In this document: piece by piece, positions 40,759 through 49,966 of the stretch
Numbering within the stretch: position 1 is the stretch's first letter
Layout of the letters: every line of letters begins with the position of its first letter
Assembly: GCF_001905905.1 (NCBI RefSeq)
Contig: NZ_LIVT01000004.1
Location: 467,566 to 531,565, forward strand
Length of the DNA stretch: 64,000 nucleotides
From: Streptomyces sp. CB02366
GTDB lineage: Bacteria; Actinomycetota; Actinomycetes; Streptomycetales; Streptomycetaceae
Direction of reading: 5' to 3'
The notes under the pieces: model-generated
The model's database searches: none
Told to the model about the DNA's origin: nothing
Seen by the model: only the letters and a program-made list of their open reading frames with translations
Translations under genes and position numbers: made by a program

Positions 40759-40837
40759 CCTGTACGCCGGGTCCGGCGGCCGGGCCCGTGCCCCGGGTCC
40801 GGCGACCGAGCCTGTGCTCCGGGTCCGGCGGCCGGAC
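40759..40837. repeat. Three 26-27 bp imperfect tandem repeats
   Basis: Units start at 40759, 40786 and 40812. Each contains CCGGGTCCGGCG (or its close variant) with G/C changes at a few positions. They occupy the space between the start of the Nif3-like gene and the end of the siderophore-binding gene. No gene is present there. Confidence 0.6.
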
Positions 40838-40950
40838 ACGCGTCCTCGCCCCGGGGCCCGCCGCGGCCCCGGACACCGGCAAGGGGGCCTCGCCCCGACG
40901 GGCCGCACCGGCGGGGCCTCACCTCACTCGGGCGTCACTTCGCCCGGGCG

Positions 40951-41994
40951 TCACTTCACCAGGTCGGCGCGGAGGTCGTCGAGGACCAGGCCGGCCGCGG
41001 TGACGCCGAGGCCCAGGTACCAGGTCTCGTCGGAGACGTCCTTGGCCCGGCCCTCCTTCACGGCCTTCAGGTTCTTCCACAGCGGGTTGGAGCGGGCGGT
41101 GTCGCGCTGGGTGGCCTTCGGGTCGCCGTAGACGCCGGTGAAGATCCAGTCGGCGTCCGCCTCGTCGATCCGCTCCGGGCTGATCTCGGCGGCGAGGTCG
41201 TCGATCTGCTGGTTCTTCGGCCGCGGCAGGCCGACGTCCTGAAGGATCGTGCCGATGAACGACGCCTTGGCGTAGAGCCGGAGCCGGTCGGGCATGTAGC
41301 GGACCATCGAGACGGTCGGCTTGTCGGGGCCGATGTCCTCGGCGAGCTTCTCCGCCTTCTCCTCGTACGCGGCGAGCGCCGTCTCCGCCTGCTCCGTACG
41401 GTCCAGGGCCTGGGCGTTGAGGAGGTAGTTCTCCTTCCAGGTGAAGCCGGGGCGGATGGAGAACACGGTGGGGGCGATCTTGGACAGCTCGTCGTACTTG
41501 TCCGCGGCGCGGAGCTGGCTGCCGAGGATCAGGTCCGGCTGGAGGCCCGCGATGGCCTCCAGGTTGAGGCTGTTGATGGTGCCGACGCTCTTCGGGTCGC
41601 CCGCGTCCTTCTTCAGATAGGAGGGGAGGGCCGCGTCGCCCTCGCTCGGCGCGTAACCGACCGGCTTCAGGCCGAGCGAGACGACGTTGTCCAGCTCGCC
41701 GACGTCCAGCACGACGACGCGCTTGGGCGCGGCCTTGATCTCGGTCTTCCCCATGGCGTGGGTGACCGTACGGGGGAACTCCCCGGCCTTCGCGTCCGTG
41801 CCGTAGGCCGCCGTCTTCTTCGCGGCGTCCGCGAAGTCCTTGCCGCCGGTGGCGACGGCGGCCTTCTTTCCGCCGCCCCCGTCGGACTTCGCCGCGTCCG
41901 CTTCCCCGCCGCCACCGCCACCGCAGGCCGACAGGGAGAGGGCCGCCGCGACGGCCAGGGCTACTGCGGCGGTACCGCGGGGACGGAGGGACAT
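40951..41994 (-). CDS. Iron-siderophore ABC transporter substrate-binding lipoprotein
   Basis: A 347-residue FepB/FhuD-type binding protein: signal AVALAVAAALSLSAC with lipobox LSAC, a poly-Gly tether, then a two-lobe domain with KRVVVLDVGELDNVVSLGLK, LEAIAGLQPDLILGS and SMVRYMPDRLRLYAKASF. ATG at 41994 follows GGAGCACGTG. An iron-box-like element lies 49 bp upstream. No permease or ATPase genes are adjacent, so it must use a transporter encoded elsewhere. Ligand is probably a ferric siderophore (inference). Confidence 0.9.
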   Translation of the reverse strand: MSLRPRGTAAVALAVAAALSLSACGGGGGGEADAAKSDGGGGKKAAVATGGKDFADAAKKTAAYGTDAKAGEFPRTVTHAMGKTEIKAAPKRVVVLDVGELDNVVSLGLKPVGYAPSEGDAALPSYLKKDAGDPKSVGTINSLNLEAIAGLQPDLILGSQLRAADKYDELSKIAPTVFSIRPGFTWKENYLLNAQALDRTEQAETALAAYEEKAEKLAEDIGPDKPTVSMVRYMPDRLRLYAKASFIGTILQDVGLPRPKNQQIDDLAAEISPERIDEADADWIFTGVYGDPKATQRDTARSNPLWKNLKAVKEGRAKDVSDETWYLGLGVTAAGLVLDDLRADLVK

Positions 41995-42042
41995 CACGTG
42001 CTCCAGGTGGTTCGTGTACGTGCGTGGTGACACGAGTGAAGG

Positions 42043-42061
42043 TGAGGGCTGCCTTACCTTA
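42043..42061 (-). promoter_or_regulatory. Candidate IdeR/DmdR1 iron box
   Basis: The 19-mer TAAGGTAAGGCAGCCCTCA on the minus strand matches the DtxR-family consensus TTAGGTAAGGCTAACCTAA at about 14 positions, with a nearly perfect left half. It sits about 49 bp before the binding-protein start. This predicts repression by the iron regulator when iron is plentiful. Confidence 0.6.
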
Positions 42062-42205
42062 ATCGCGGCCCCGCTCATCAGCACACCCACCCCTCCTCCC
42101 ACCGGAGAATCCGGGCATCGCCACCCTTATGTGTGAAGTCGGGTGACTCGTGTTGTCCGGCTGGACGTGCGAAAACTACCTTTCGTAGCCGGAGGTGACC
42201 AGTCC

Positions 42206-43639
42206 ATGACTGCCTGTGCCATCGAGGGTGGATCCGCCGGGGCCGCCGCGACGGCGGAACCCGTACCGGAACGGGGAACGCGCCCCGGCCCGGAGCCCCG
42301 GCCGGAGTCCGTACCGCCGGGGTCCGATCCCCCGGAGGACCCCGGAGCCCGGCCCCCCGCGGGTTCCGGCCCGGCCGGTTCCCGCCCGGAGCCCGACCCG
42401 GGGCCGGGGGCGGAACCCGGTGCGGGGCCGGGAACGGAACCCGGCGCCGAGACCGGTCCGGCGCCCCGCGCGGGGACCGGCCCGGAGGCGCCCCGCGCCC
42501 CGCGGAGCGGCGGCGCACCGTGCCCCGGGAGCCTCACGCTCACCGCGGACGGCTCCTACGCCGCAAGGCTCACCGCGGCCCCCGGTCCGCCGGGCGGGCG
42601 GTCCTGGTATCCGGAGCGGTGGACGCTGGACGGGCCCGAGCCGTACGCCGTGCCCCTCCCCCTCGACCAGCCCGAGGAACCGGACTCCGAGGTGGCCCCG
42701 CTCGCCGACGGACGGGTGCTGATCCGGCGGCGCGTGGCGGACCGGCAGACGTTCTCGCTGCTCTACCCGACCGGCCCCGGCACCGGAGAACTCCTGCTGG
42801 GCGCGGTCGAGCGCACGGAGATGGTGCTGCTGCCGCCCTCCCCGGACGGCCGGTGCGTGTACGCGCTGGCGGCCGGGGACCGGGAGTCGTCGCTCTGGCT
42901 GGTGGCGGGCTGCGCGTTCGGCCCCGAGGAGGTCGCGCGGGTTCCCGGCCACTGCTCGGGCGGGACGTGGCTGGACCGGGAGGGCCGGATGCTGGCGCTG
43001 GACCGGCGGGTCCCGGGCGGAGGTCCCGTGAAGGCGGTCGCCGTCGACCTGGGGCGGCGGGGCGAGGTGACGCCGCTGCTCCAGATCGCGCCGGAGAGCG
43101 ACGACCGGCTGCTGCTCGCGGACGCCGACAGCGGGCTGCTGCTGATCCGTTCCGACGCCCCGGGCCACGACCGGCTCGGCTGGGGGGTGCTGGGGAGCTG
43201 TCTGCCGGTCAGGTTCCCCGAGTGCCTGCGCCTCCCGGAGGCGGTGGTGACGCCGTTCGCGGTGCAGCCCGGTCAGATGCTGATGCCGGAAAGCTGTGCG
43301 GTGGCGCTGCGGATCGACGGGGCCCCGGGCAGCTGGGTGGGCGTGTGGCGTCCGGCGGGCCGGCGGCTGCACCAGTTCGCCGCCCCGCTGGGATGGACGC
43401 CGGGAGCCGGATACTGGAGCCGGGACGGGGTGCTGCGTCTTCCGTACGCCAACGCGGCGACGTCCTGCGGCGTGGCGATGCTGGAGGCTCCCGAGGACGT
43501 GGAACCCTCCTCCGTGACCGGTCGCGCGGGTGACGGGGAGGACGGAACGGAACCGTCCGCCGCCGTCGCCGCTCCTGTGGTGTGTAAGCCCGTTCCGTTG
43601 GGGCAGGCGCCTCTGCGCGGGGCCGCTCGACCTGATTGA
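42206..43639 (+). CDS. Hypothetical protein with Pro/Gly-rich N-terminus and propeller-like body
   Basis: A 477-residue protein with no signal peptide or membrane helix. Residues about 15-100 are a low-complexity Pro/Gly/Glu/Ala region of degenerate PGxEPG-type repeats. The rest has repeated beta segments (PLADGRVLIRRRVAD, LLPPSPDGRCVYALAAGD, LDREGRMLALDRR, LLLADADSGLLLIRSD) like a WD or DPP4-type propeller. ATG at 42206 has GGAGG upstream. The family is not recognised. Unlinked in orientation to the iron-binding gene, whose promoter is divergent. Confidence 0.75.
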   Translation: MTACAIEGGSAGAAATAEPVPERGTRPGPEPRPESVPPGSDPPEDPGARPPAGSGPAGSRPEPDPGPGAEPGAGPGTEPGAETGPAPRAGTGPEAPRAPRSGGAPCPGSLTLTADGSYAARLTAAPGPPGGRSWYPERWTLDGPEPYAVPLPLDQPEEPDSEVAPLADGRVLIRRRVADRQTFSLLYPTGPGTGELLLGAVERTEMVLLPPSPDGRCVYALAAGDRESSLWLVAGCAFGPEEVARVPGHCSGGTWLDREGRMLALDRRVPGGGPVKAVAVDLGRRGEVTPLLQIAPESDDRLLLADADSGLLLIRSDAPGHDRLGWGVLGSCLPVRFPECLRLPEAVVTPFAVQPGQMLMPESCAVALRIDGAPGSWVGVWRPAGRRLHQFAAPLGWTPGAGYWSRDGVLRLPYANAATSCGVAMLEAPEDVEPSSVTGRAGDGEDGTEPSAAVAAPVVCKPVPLGQAPLRGAARPD

Positions 43640-43768
43640 ATTCGGCGCGTGGGCTGCGCGACCGTACCGGGCGGGCACCGGCGGTGACCGCGCCGGACTG
43701 CGGTGGCGGGGCTCGCGGCAGACGTACGTGCGACACAAGCAAGCGATCACGACGGGGTGACTTCCCAG

Positions 43769-43939
43769 ATGTCCGAAGCCCGAAGCGAGATGACCCAGCA
43801 GCACCCGAGGGGGGTCGGCCAGGGGGCCGTGAGCGGTGGTTCCGGAAAGCACCGAGGGGGTGCGTCGGTGGAGACCGCGCCGGTGCGCCCGCACGGCCGC
43901 CACCGCCGGCCCGCCGAGGACGAGGCCCGGGCGGCCTGA
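43769..43939 (+). CDS. Small basic hypothetical protein
   Basis: A 56-residue His/Arg/Gly-rich peptide (MTQQHPRGVGQGAVSGG, then RPHGRHRRPAEDEARA). GTG at 43757 is an alternative start adding four residues. No signal peptide. I include it because the frame ends just before a strong terminator hairpin and its composition is unlike random antisense sequence, but coding is uncertain. Confidence 0.4.
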   Translation: MSEARSEMTQQHPRGVGQGAVSGGSGKHRGGASVETAPVRPHGRHRRPAEDEARAA

Positions 43940-43990
43940 GCCGCGCGGCGGACCCGGGCAGAGGTACCGGCGGTACCGGACGGCTCGACC

Positions 43991-44031
43991 GGGAGGGCCC
44001 GGACCGGCGGACAGCCGGTCCGGGCCCTCCC
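43991..44031. terminator. Strong bidirectional terminator
   Basis: A perfect 17-bp stem: GGGAGGGCCCGGACCGG (43991-44007) with its complement at 44015-44031 and a 7-nt loop. It separates the small plus-strand ORF from the convergent DHA2 transporter gene. Confidence 0.85.
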
Positions 44032-44071
44032 GCGTACGCCGCCCGTGCCCCGGCGGATACGCGGACCGCCG

Positions 44072-45505
44072 TCAGGAGGTGCGCGACGCCCGGTGGTTCG
44101 GCAGCCAGAGCAGCATCACGACCACCCCGGCGAGCAGCACGCCGCTCGCGGTGCGGAAGGCCATGGCGTACCCGGCGGTGACCTCGGCCGCGTCCCCGGA
44201 GCCCGCGGTGCGCGCGGCGGCGACGGTGGAGAGGACCGCGAGTCCCAGGGCGCCGCCCATCGTGCGGGAGGTGTTGACCAGGCCCGAGACGAGTCCGGCG
44301 TCGGCCGGGTCCGCGCCGGAGGTGGCGAGCGCGGCGAGCGGGGTGGAGGCGAGCCCGGCCCCGGCCATCATCAGGACGCCGGGCAGGCAGATCGCGGTGA
44401 GGTAGGAGCCCTCCACGCCCATCGTGGACTGCCAGCCGAACCCCGCGGCGGTGATCAGGACCCCGGCGACGGCGAGGCTCTTCGCCCCGGTGCGCACCAT
44501 GAGGCGGGGGGCCAGCTTGGAGCCGATGACGACGGCGGCCGAGGTCGGCATCAGCGCGAGACCGGCCTCCAGCGGCGTGTACCCCAGGACGCTCTGGACG
44601 TACACGGTCATGAAGTACCACATGGAGAAGGTCGCCGAACCCATGAGCAGCATCGAGGCGTTGGCCGAGGAGACGGCCCGTACGGAGAAGACGCGCAGCG
44701 GGACCAGCGGGACGGCGGTCCGTGCCTCGACCAGGACGAAGAGGGCGAGCAGGGCGAGCCCGGCGAACAGCGGCACCAGGGTGGCGGCGGCCCCCCACCC
44801 CTCGGCCTCGGTCTGGACGATGCCGTACGCGACGGCGGCGAGGCCGGCGGTGACGAGGACCGCGCCCAGGAGGTCGATGCGGCGGCGGTCGCCCGCCCGC
44901 CCCTCGGTGATCCACAAGCCGGCGGCGAGCAGGACGAGTGCGCCGACGGGCACGTTGATCAGAAGGACCCAGCGCCAGGAGAGGGCGTCGGTGAGGGCCC
45001 CGCCGATGAGGCCGCCCGCCGCTCCGCCGCCCGCCCCGACCGCCATCCAGGTGCCGATCGCCCTGGTCCGCGCCGGCCCCTCGGGCACCGCGGCGGTGAG
45101 GATGGTGAGGGTGGCGGGGGCGAGGACGGCTGCCCCGAGCCCCTGGGCCGCGCGGGCCGCGAGGAGCTGCCAGCCCTCCTGGGCGAGGCCGCCCGCGAGG
45201 GAGGCGGCGGTGAAGAGGCCGAGCCCGACGAGGAACATCAGCTTGCGCCCGTAGATGTCCGCGGCCCGCCCGCCCAGGAGCATGAACCCGGCGAACGCGA
45301 TCGAGTAGGCGTTGACGACCCACTGGAGGCCCGCCGCGCTCAGCCCCAGGTCGGCGCGCATGGAGGGCAGCGCCACATTGACGACGGAGACGTCGAGGAC
45401 GACGAGGAACTGGCCGGTGCAGGCGGCGAGCACCACGGCCCAGGCGCCGGGGCGTATTCGGGAGGCGGCGGGCGGGGCGGAGACAGGTGTGGAGACATCG
45501 GGCAT
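44072..45505 (-). CDS. DHA2-family MFS transporter
   Basis: A 477-residue, 14-helix exporter. It shows TGQFLVVLDVSVVNVALPSM (helix 1 with the DHA2 motif D1), GGRAADIYGRK, APATLTIL and DALSWRWVLLINVPVGALVL, all group hallmarks. ATG at 45505 has GGGAG ten bases upstream, so it is preferred over ATG 45514. Unlike the exporter at 16.6 kb it has no adjacent regulator. Substrate unknown. Confidence 0.91.
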   Translation of the reverse strand: MPDVSTPVSAPPAASRIRPGAWAVVLAACTGQFLVVLDVSVVNVALPSMRADLGLSAAGLQWVVNAYSIAFAGFMLLGGRAADIYGRKLMFLVGLGLFTAASLAGGLAQEGWQLLAARAAQGLGAAVLAPATLTILTAAVPEGPARTRAIGTWMAVGAGGGAAGGLIGGALTDALSWRWVLLINVPVGALVLLAAGLWITEGRAGDRRRIDLLGAVLVTAGLAAVAYGIVQTEAEGWGAAATLVPLFAGLALLALFVLVEARTAVPLVPLRVFSVRAVSSANASMLLMGSATFSMWYFMTVYVQSVLGYTPLEAGLALMPTSAAVVIGSKLAPRLMVRTGAKSLAVAGVLITAAGFGWQSTMGVEGSYLTAICLPGVLMMAGAGLASTPLAALATSGADPADAGLVSGLVNTSRTMGGALGLAVLSTVAAARTAGSGDAAEVTAGYAMAFRTASGVLLAGVVVMLLWLPNHRASRTS

Positions 45506-45668
45506 GGGCGCCATGCTCCCAGGCGGTGCGCGGCCCGTACATCGGGCATCGCACGAGCGGGCCGCGCCTCGACCGCCGGTCGTCGGACGTCGGCGCCCGG
45601 GCCCGGACACCGGCCGTCGGCGTGGCAGATGCCCCATAACTCCGCGTACGCCACCATAGTGGTGCGCT

Positions 45669-47411
45669 ATGAGTACGGAGAGCGCCCACGTGCCCCCAGG
45701 CCAGCCCCCCTCCGGCCCCCCGGACTCCGATTCCGGTGCGGCGCCCGGGACGGACTCCTCGCCGGACCGGGTGGTGGTGGCGCTCGGGGTACTGGGCGTC
45801 ATCGGGATCGTCCTGTGGGCGGCCCTCGGACAGCACTCCTTCGAAAGCGCCTCGAACGCGGCCCTCCCCTGGGTGCTCGACAATTTCGCGTGGCTCTTCG
45901 TCATCGCCGCCGACGTGTTCCTGGTGCTGTGCCTGGTGATCGCCTTCAGCCGCTTCGGCCAGATCCGGCTCAGCAGGGACGACTCGCCGCCGGAGTTCTC
46001 CGACTTCTCGTGGATCGCGATGATGTTCAGCGCCGGCATGGGCATCGGGCTGATCTTCTACGGCGTCGGGGAACCCGTCTCGCATTACCTGGCCCCGCCG
46101 CCCTTCAGCGGAGCCGAGCCGCAGACGGCCGGGGCCGCGCGCACCGCCATGGAGTACTCCTTCTTCCACTGGACGCTGACCCCGTGGGCGATCTACGGGA
46201 TCGTGGGCCTGGCCCTGGGATACGCGAGCTTCCGCCAGGGCCGGGGCAACCGGCTGAGCGCCGTGTTCGTGCCCCTCATCGGCGAGCGCCGGGCGAACGG
46301 CGCCTTCGGGAAGGTCCTGGACCTGCTCGCCGTCTTCGCCACGGTCTTCGGCACCGCGACGAGCCTGGGGCTCGGCGCCCTGCAGATCGCCATCGGGCTC
46401 GATCTGACGGCCGGGGTCGGCCAGAGCACCGGCGTCGAACTGGTGGTCATCGCCGTGCTCAGCGTCGCGTTCGTGATCTCCGCCTTCACCGGTCTGCACG
46501 GCGGGGTGAAGTGGCTCAGCTCGATCAACCTCGTCGTCGCGGCGGTCCTCATGGTCTTCGTCTTCTTCGTCGGCCCGACCGTCTACCTCCTGGACGTGCT
46601 GCCGTCCTCGGTCGGGGGTTACCTGCACCAGCTCCTCCCGATGGCGTCGCGCACCGGCGCCTTCGGCGGCCAGGACTGGCTGGGCGCCTGGACGATCTTC
46701 TACTGGGCGTGGTGGCTGTCCTGGGCCCCCTTCGTCGGCACCTTCATCGCCCGCATCTCCAAGGGCCGCACGATCCGCGAGTTCCTCCTCGCCGTGCTGC
46801 TCATCCCGAGCGGGGCGACCGCCCTGTGGTTCGTGGTGCTCGGCGGCACCGGCATCCGGTTCGCGGAGACGGGCGTCGTCGACATGGCGGAGAAGGCGAA
46901 GGAGGGGACGGAGGCGACGCTGTTCGCGATGCTGGAGGCCCTGCCGGCCGGTGCGGTGACCGCCTGGGTCGCGATGGTCCTGATCATGATGTACTTCGTC
47001 ACCAGCGCGGACTCCGCCTCCCTGGTCATGGGCTCGCTGACCAGTCGGGGCGCCCTGCACCCCCGGCGCTGGCTCGTCGTCACCTGGGGCCTGCTCATGG
47101 CGGCGGTCGCGGCGGCCCTGCTGGTGGCCGGCGGGCTCCAGTCGCTCCAGAGCGCGACGATCCTGGTGGCGCTGCCCTTCGTCGTGGTGATGCTCTTCCT
47201 CTGCTGGTCCCTGCTGCGCGAGCTGCGCACCGACCCGGGCGGCGGGCCCAAGCGCAGCGAGGGGCTGCGCGGGGTGCGCGACGCGGTGCGCGCCATGGTC
47301 GGCGAGGAGCTGGGCAACCAGCCGGCCTCCCGCCACCGCCATCTGCGCCGCGCGGCGGCGGCCCGTACGACCGGCGCCGAGGGGGACGGCGACGGCGACG
47401 CGAAGAAGTGA
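45669..47411 (+). CDS. BCCT-family betaine/choline/carnitine transporter
   Basis: A 580-residue, 12-helix secondary transporter for quaternary ammonium compounds such as glycine betaine. It shows SAGMGIGLIFYGVGEP (the GMGIG form linked to sodium coupling in BetP-type members), the signature region WAWWLSWAPFVGTFIARISK with the substrate-cage Trp residues, and VTSADSASLVMGSLTS. A disordered N-tail of about 35 residues and a charged C-tail rich in Arg, then Gly/Asp, may sense osmotic state as in BetP (inference). Divergent from the MFS gene. Confidence 0.94.
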   Translation: MSTESAHVPPGQPPSGPPDSDSGAAPGTDSSPDRVVVALGVLGVIGIVLWAALGQHSFESASNAALPWVLDNFAWLFVIAADVFLVLCLVIAFSRFGQIRLSRDDSPPEFSDFSWIAMMFSAGMGIGLIFYGVGEPVSHYLAPPPFSGAEPQTAGAARTAMEYSFFHWTLTPWAIYGIVGLALGYASFRQGRGNRLSAVFVPLIGERRANGAFGKVLDLLAVFATVFGTATSLGLGALQIAIGLDLTAGVGQSTGVELVVIAVLSVAFVISAFTGLHGGVKWLSSINLVVAAVLMVFVFFVGPTVYLLDVLPSSVGGYLHQLLPMASRTGAFGGQDWLGAWTIFYWAWWLSWAPFVGTFIARISKGRTIREFLLAVLLIPSGATALWFVVLGGTGIRFAETGVVDMAEKAKEGTEATLFAMLEALPAGAVTAWVAMVLIMMYFVTSADSASLVMGSLTSRGALHPRRWLVVTWGLLMAAVAAALLVAGGLQSLQSATILVALPFVVVMLFLCWSLLRELRTDPGGGPKRSEGLRGVRDAVRAMVGEELGNQPASRHRHLRRAAAARTTGAEGDGDGDAKK

Positions 47412-47574
47412 CGCCGGGAACCGCCGCTTTCCACGCCCCGGGGGCTCACGCCCGCTGACGGGGGGTCAGGAAGCGGTGGTGCTCCCGCGGAACAGAACGC
47501 CCCCCAGAAGTGTTCACCCTGCACGCACGTGGGGGGAGCCCGGGTGCCGGACGGCTGCCCGGGAGGCCCCGCAC

Positions 47575-49158
47575 ATGCGAAGGACGCAACGGATACGGCA
47601 CGCGGGGGAGCTTCCCGGCCCGTCGAGAACGCGCTCCGCCCCCCTCGTCCCCGTGCTCGCCTTCGCGGGCATCACCGTCGCGGTCATGCAGACCCTGCTC
47701 GTCCCGGTCATCAAGGATCTGCCGGTCCTGCTGGACACGTCCCCGGCCGACGCCACCTGGGTGATGACGGCCACCCTGCTCGCGGGGGCCGTCTCGACGC
47801 CGATCATGGGACGGCTCGGCGACCTGTACGGCAAGCGGCGCATGCTGCTCGCCTCGCTGGCCGTCATGGTGGCCGGCTCGCTGGTCTGCGCCTCCACCGA
47901 CGATCTGGTCGTCATGATCACCGGCCGTGCGCTCCAGGGCTTCGCCATGGGCGCGATCCCGCTGGGCATCGGCATCATGCGCGACGAACTGCCGGGCGAG
48001 AGGCTCGGTTCGGCGATGGGCCTGATGAGCTCGTCGATCGGGGTGGGCGGCGGCCTCGCCCTGCCCGCCGCCGCCCTGGTCGCCCAACACGCGGACTGGC
48101 ACGCCCTGTTCCTCGGCTCGGCCGGGCTCGGCCTGCTCGCGATGGCGCTCACGTACGCCTTCGTCCCCGAACCGCCGCTGCGCGCGCCCGGCTCCTTCGA
48201 CGTCGTCGGCGCCCTCGGACTCTCGCTCGGCCTGGTCCTCCTCCTCCTGCCGGTCACCAAGGGCGGCGACTGGGGCTGGTCCTCGGCGACGACGCTCGGG
48301 CTGCTGGCCTCGTCCCTGGTCACCCTGGTGCTGTGGGGCCTGTTCGAACTGCGCACCCCCGCGCCGCTCGTCGATCTGCGCACCACCGCCCGGCGCGAGG
48401 TGCTGCTCACCAACCTCGCCTCGATCATGGTGGGAGTCGCCTTCTACGCGGTCTCCCTGGTCCTGCCGCAACTCCTCCAACTGCCCACGTCCACCGGATA
48501 CGGCCTCGGGCAGTCCATGGTGGTCGCCGGGCTCTGCGTGGCCCCGCTGGGCCTGACGATGATGTTCGTCGCCCCGCTGTACGCCAGGATCTCCGCCCGC
48601 CGCGGCCCCAAGGCCACGCTGATGCTCGGCATGCTGGTCATCGCGGTCGGTTACGGGGCCGGGCTCGGCCTGCTCTCCGCCGCCTGGCAGACCGTGCTGA
48701 TCGCGGTGGTGCTCGGCGCGGGCATCGGCCTCGCCTACTCCTCGCTGCCCGCCCTGATCATCGGGGCCGTCGATCCCTCGGAGACCGGTGCGGCCAACGG
48801 TCTCAACACCCTGATGCGGTCCATCGGCACCTCGGTGTCGAGCGCCGTCATCGGCATGGTGCTGGCCGACACCTCGGTGGCCGTGGGAGCGGTCCGGGCG
48901 CCCTCCATGGAGGGGTTCCGGATCTCGTTCCTCATCGCCACCGGCGCGGTGCTGGTCGGCCTGGTGCTCGCGGCGTTCCTGCCCGCCCGGCGGCCCCCCC
49001 GCGCACCCGGTGCTCCTGGCGAGCAGTGCGGACGCCCGGCCGGGCCCCCCGCCCGCGCCCCGGGCCCCCGCCGAGAGCGCCGGCCGGGCCGTACGGCACG
49101 ATGGGTCGCCGTCGACCGGCCCCTGAGCCGCCCCGCGCCACCTGGAGGAACCCCGTGA
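47575..49158 (+). CDS. MFS exporter (14-helix type)
   Basis: A 527-residue transporter. It shows TLLVPVIKDLPVLLDTSPAD, the motif GRLGDLYGKRRMLL, and FAMGAIPLGIGIMRDELPGE. The N-tail is basic and the C-terminal 60 residues are Pro/Arg-rich and probably disordered. ATG at 47575 has GGGAGG eight bases upstream. Its stop overlaps the GTG of the methyltransferase gene, so the two are translated together. Substrate unknown. Confidence 0.9.
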   Translation: MRRTQRIRHAGELPGPSRTRSAPLVPVLAFAGITVAVMQTLLVPVIKDLPVLLDTSPADATWVMTATLLAGAVSTPIMGRLGDLYGKRRMLLASLAVMVAGSLVCASTDDLVVMITGRALQGFAMGAIPLGIGIMRDELPGERLGSAMGLMSSSIGVGGGLALPAAALVAQHADWHALFLGSAGLGLLAMALTYAFVPEPPLRAPGSFDVVGALGLSLGLVLLLLPVTKGGDWGWSSATTLGLLASSLVTLVLWGLFELRTPAPLVDLRTTARREVLLTNLASIMVGVAFYAVSLVLPQLLQLPTSTGYGLGQSMVVAGLCVAPLGLTMMFVAPLYARISARRGPKATLMLGMLVIAVGYGAGLGLLSAAWQTVLIAVVLGAGIGLAYSSLPALIIGAVDPSETGAANGLNTLMRSIGTSVSSAVIGMVLADTSVAVGAVRAPSMEGFRISFLIATGAVLVGLVLAAFLPARRPPRAPGAPGEQCGRPAGPPARAPGPRRERRPGRTARWVAVDRPLSRPAPPGGTP

Positions 49159-49847
49159 CCGCCGAGTCCGCCGCCGCTTCCGCTTCCGCCGCCGGGCCCA
49201 CCGGTTCCGCCGGGCCCGCGCCGGAGGTCCTCGCCGCGTTCGAGGCCGCCAAGGGCTTCATGCCGGTCCACGAGGGGCTCGCCCTCCACGCGGCGGCGAC
49301 CGGGGCCGGTGCGCTCGGGCTGCCGCTGCTGGAGGTGGGCACGTACTGCGGCCGGTCCGCCGTCCTCCTCGCGGACGCGGCACGGGCGGCCGGGGTCGTC
49401 GCGCTCACCGTGGACCACCACCGGGGCAGCGAGGAGCAGCAGCCGGGCTGGGAGTACCACGACCCGAGCGTGGTGGATCCCGAGGTCGGGCTGATGGACA
49501 CCCTGCCGACGTTCCGCCGCACCCTGCACCGGGCCGGTCTGGAGGACCACATCGTGGCGATCGTCGGCCGCTCCCCGCAGGTCGCCGCCGTGTGGGGCGG
49601 ACCGCTCGGGCTCGTCTTCGTCGACGGCGGGCACACCGACGAGCACGCGAACGCGGACTACGAGGGCTGGGCTCCGCATGTGGTCCAGGACGGCCTGCTG
49701 GTGATCCACGACGTCTTCCCCGACCCGGCGGACGGCGGGCAGGCCCCGTACCGGATCTACCGGCGGGCACTGGACTCCGGGGCGTTCACCGAGGTGTCGG
49801 CCACCGACTCGCTGCGCGTGCTGCGCCGCACGGGCGCCGGAGTCTGA
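49155..49847 (+). CDS. Class I SAM-dependent methyltransferase (Methyltransf_24 type)
   Basis: A 230-residue methyltransferase with motif I LLEVGTYCGRSAVLLADAA (about 56-74), acidic motif II LTVDHHRGSEE and the late strand LVFVDGGHTDEHANADYEGW. The layout resembles CmcI or class-24 O-methyltransferases. The N-terminal 20 residues are Ala/Ser-rich. GTG overlaps the exporter stop (GTGA). A link to the exporter, such as modifying a compound before export, is inferred only from coupling. Confidence 0.87.
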   Translation: MTAESAAASASAAGPTGSAGPAPEVLAAFEAAKGFMPVHEGLALHAAATGAGALGLPLLEVGTYCGRSAVLLADAARAAGVVALTVDHHRGSEEQQPGWEYHDPSVVDPEVGLMDTLPTFRRTLHRAGLEDHIVAIVGRSPQVAAVWGGPLGLVFVDGGHTDEHANADYEGWAPHVVQDGLLVIHDVFPDPADGGQAPYRIYRRALDSGAFTEVSATDSLRVLRRTGAGV

Positions 49848-49896
49848 GCCCCCCGGGCCCACCCGGTACGGCGCACGACGGCCGGACGCCGAGCCG

Positions 49897-49920
49897 CCCG
49901 GTGCGGCGCGCCGCACCGGG
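49897..49920. terminator. Palindromic terminator
   Basis: A perfect 24-bp palindrome, CCCGGTGCGGCG and its complement back to back, 50 bp after the methyltransferase stop. As RNA it would fold into a 10-bp stem with a small loop. Confidence 0.65.
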
Positions 49921-49966
49921 GGCCGGTGTCCGAGGGGCCCGCGGCCCGGCTGGGTAGCATCGCCGC

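Noticed and set aside
43209..47342. A 1377-residue minus-strand open frame
   Set aside because: It crosses the DHA2 and BCCT genes, which have clear family motifs; composition is low-complexity Arg/Gly/Pro.
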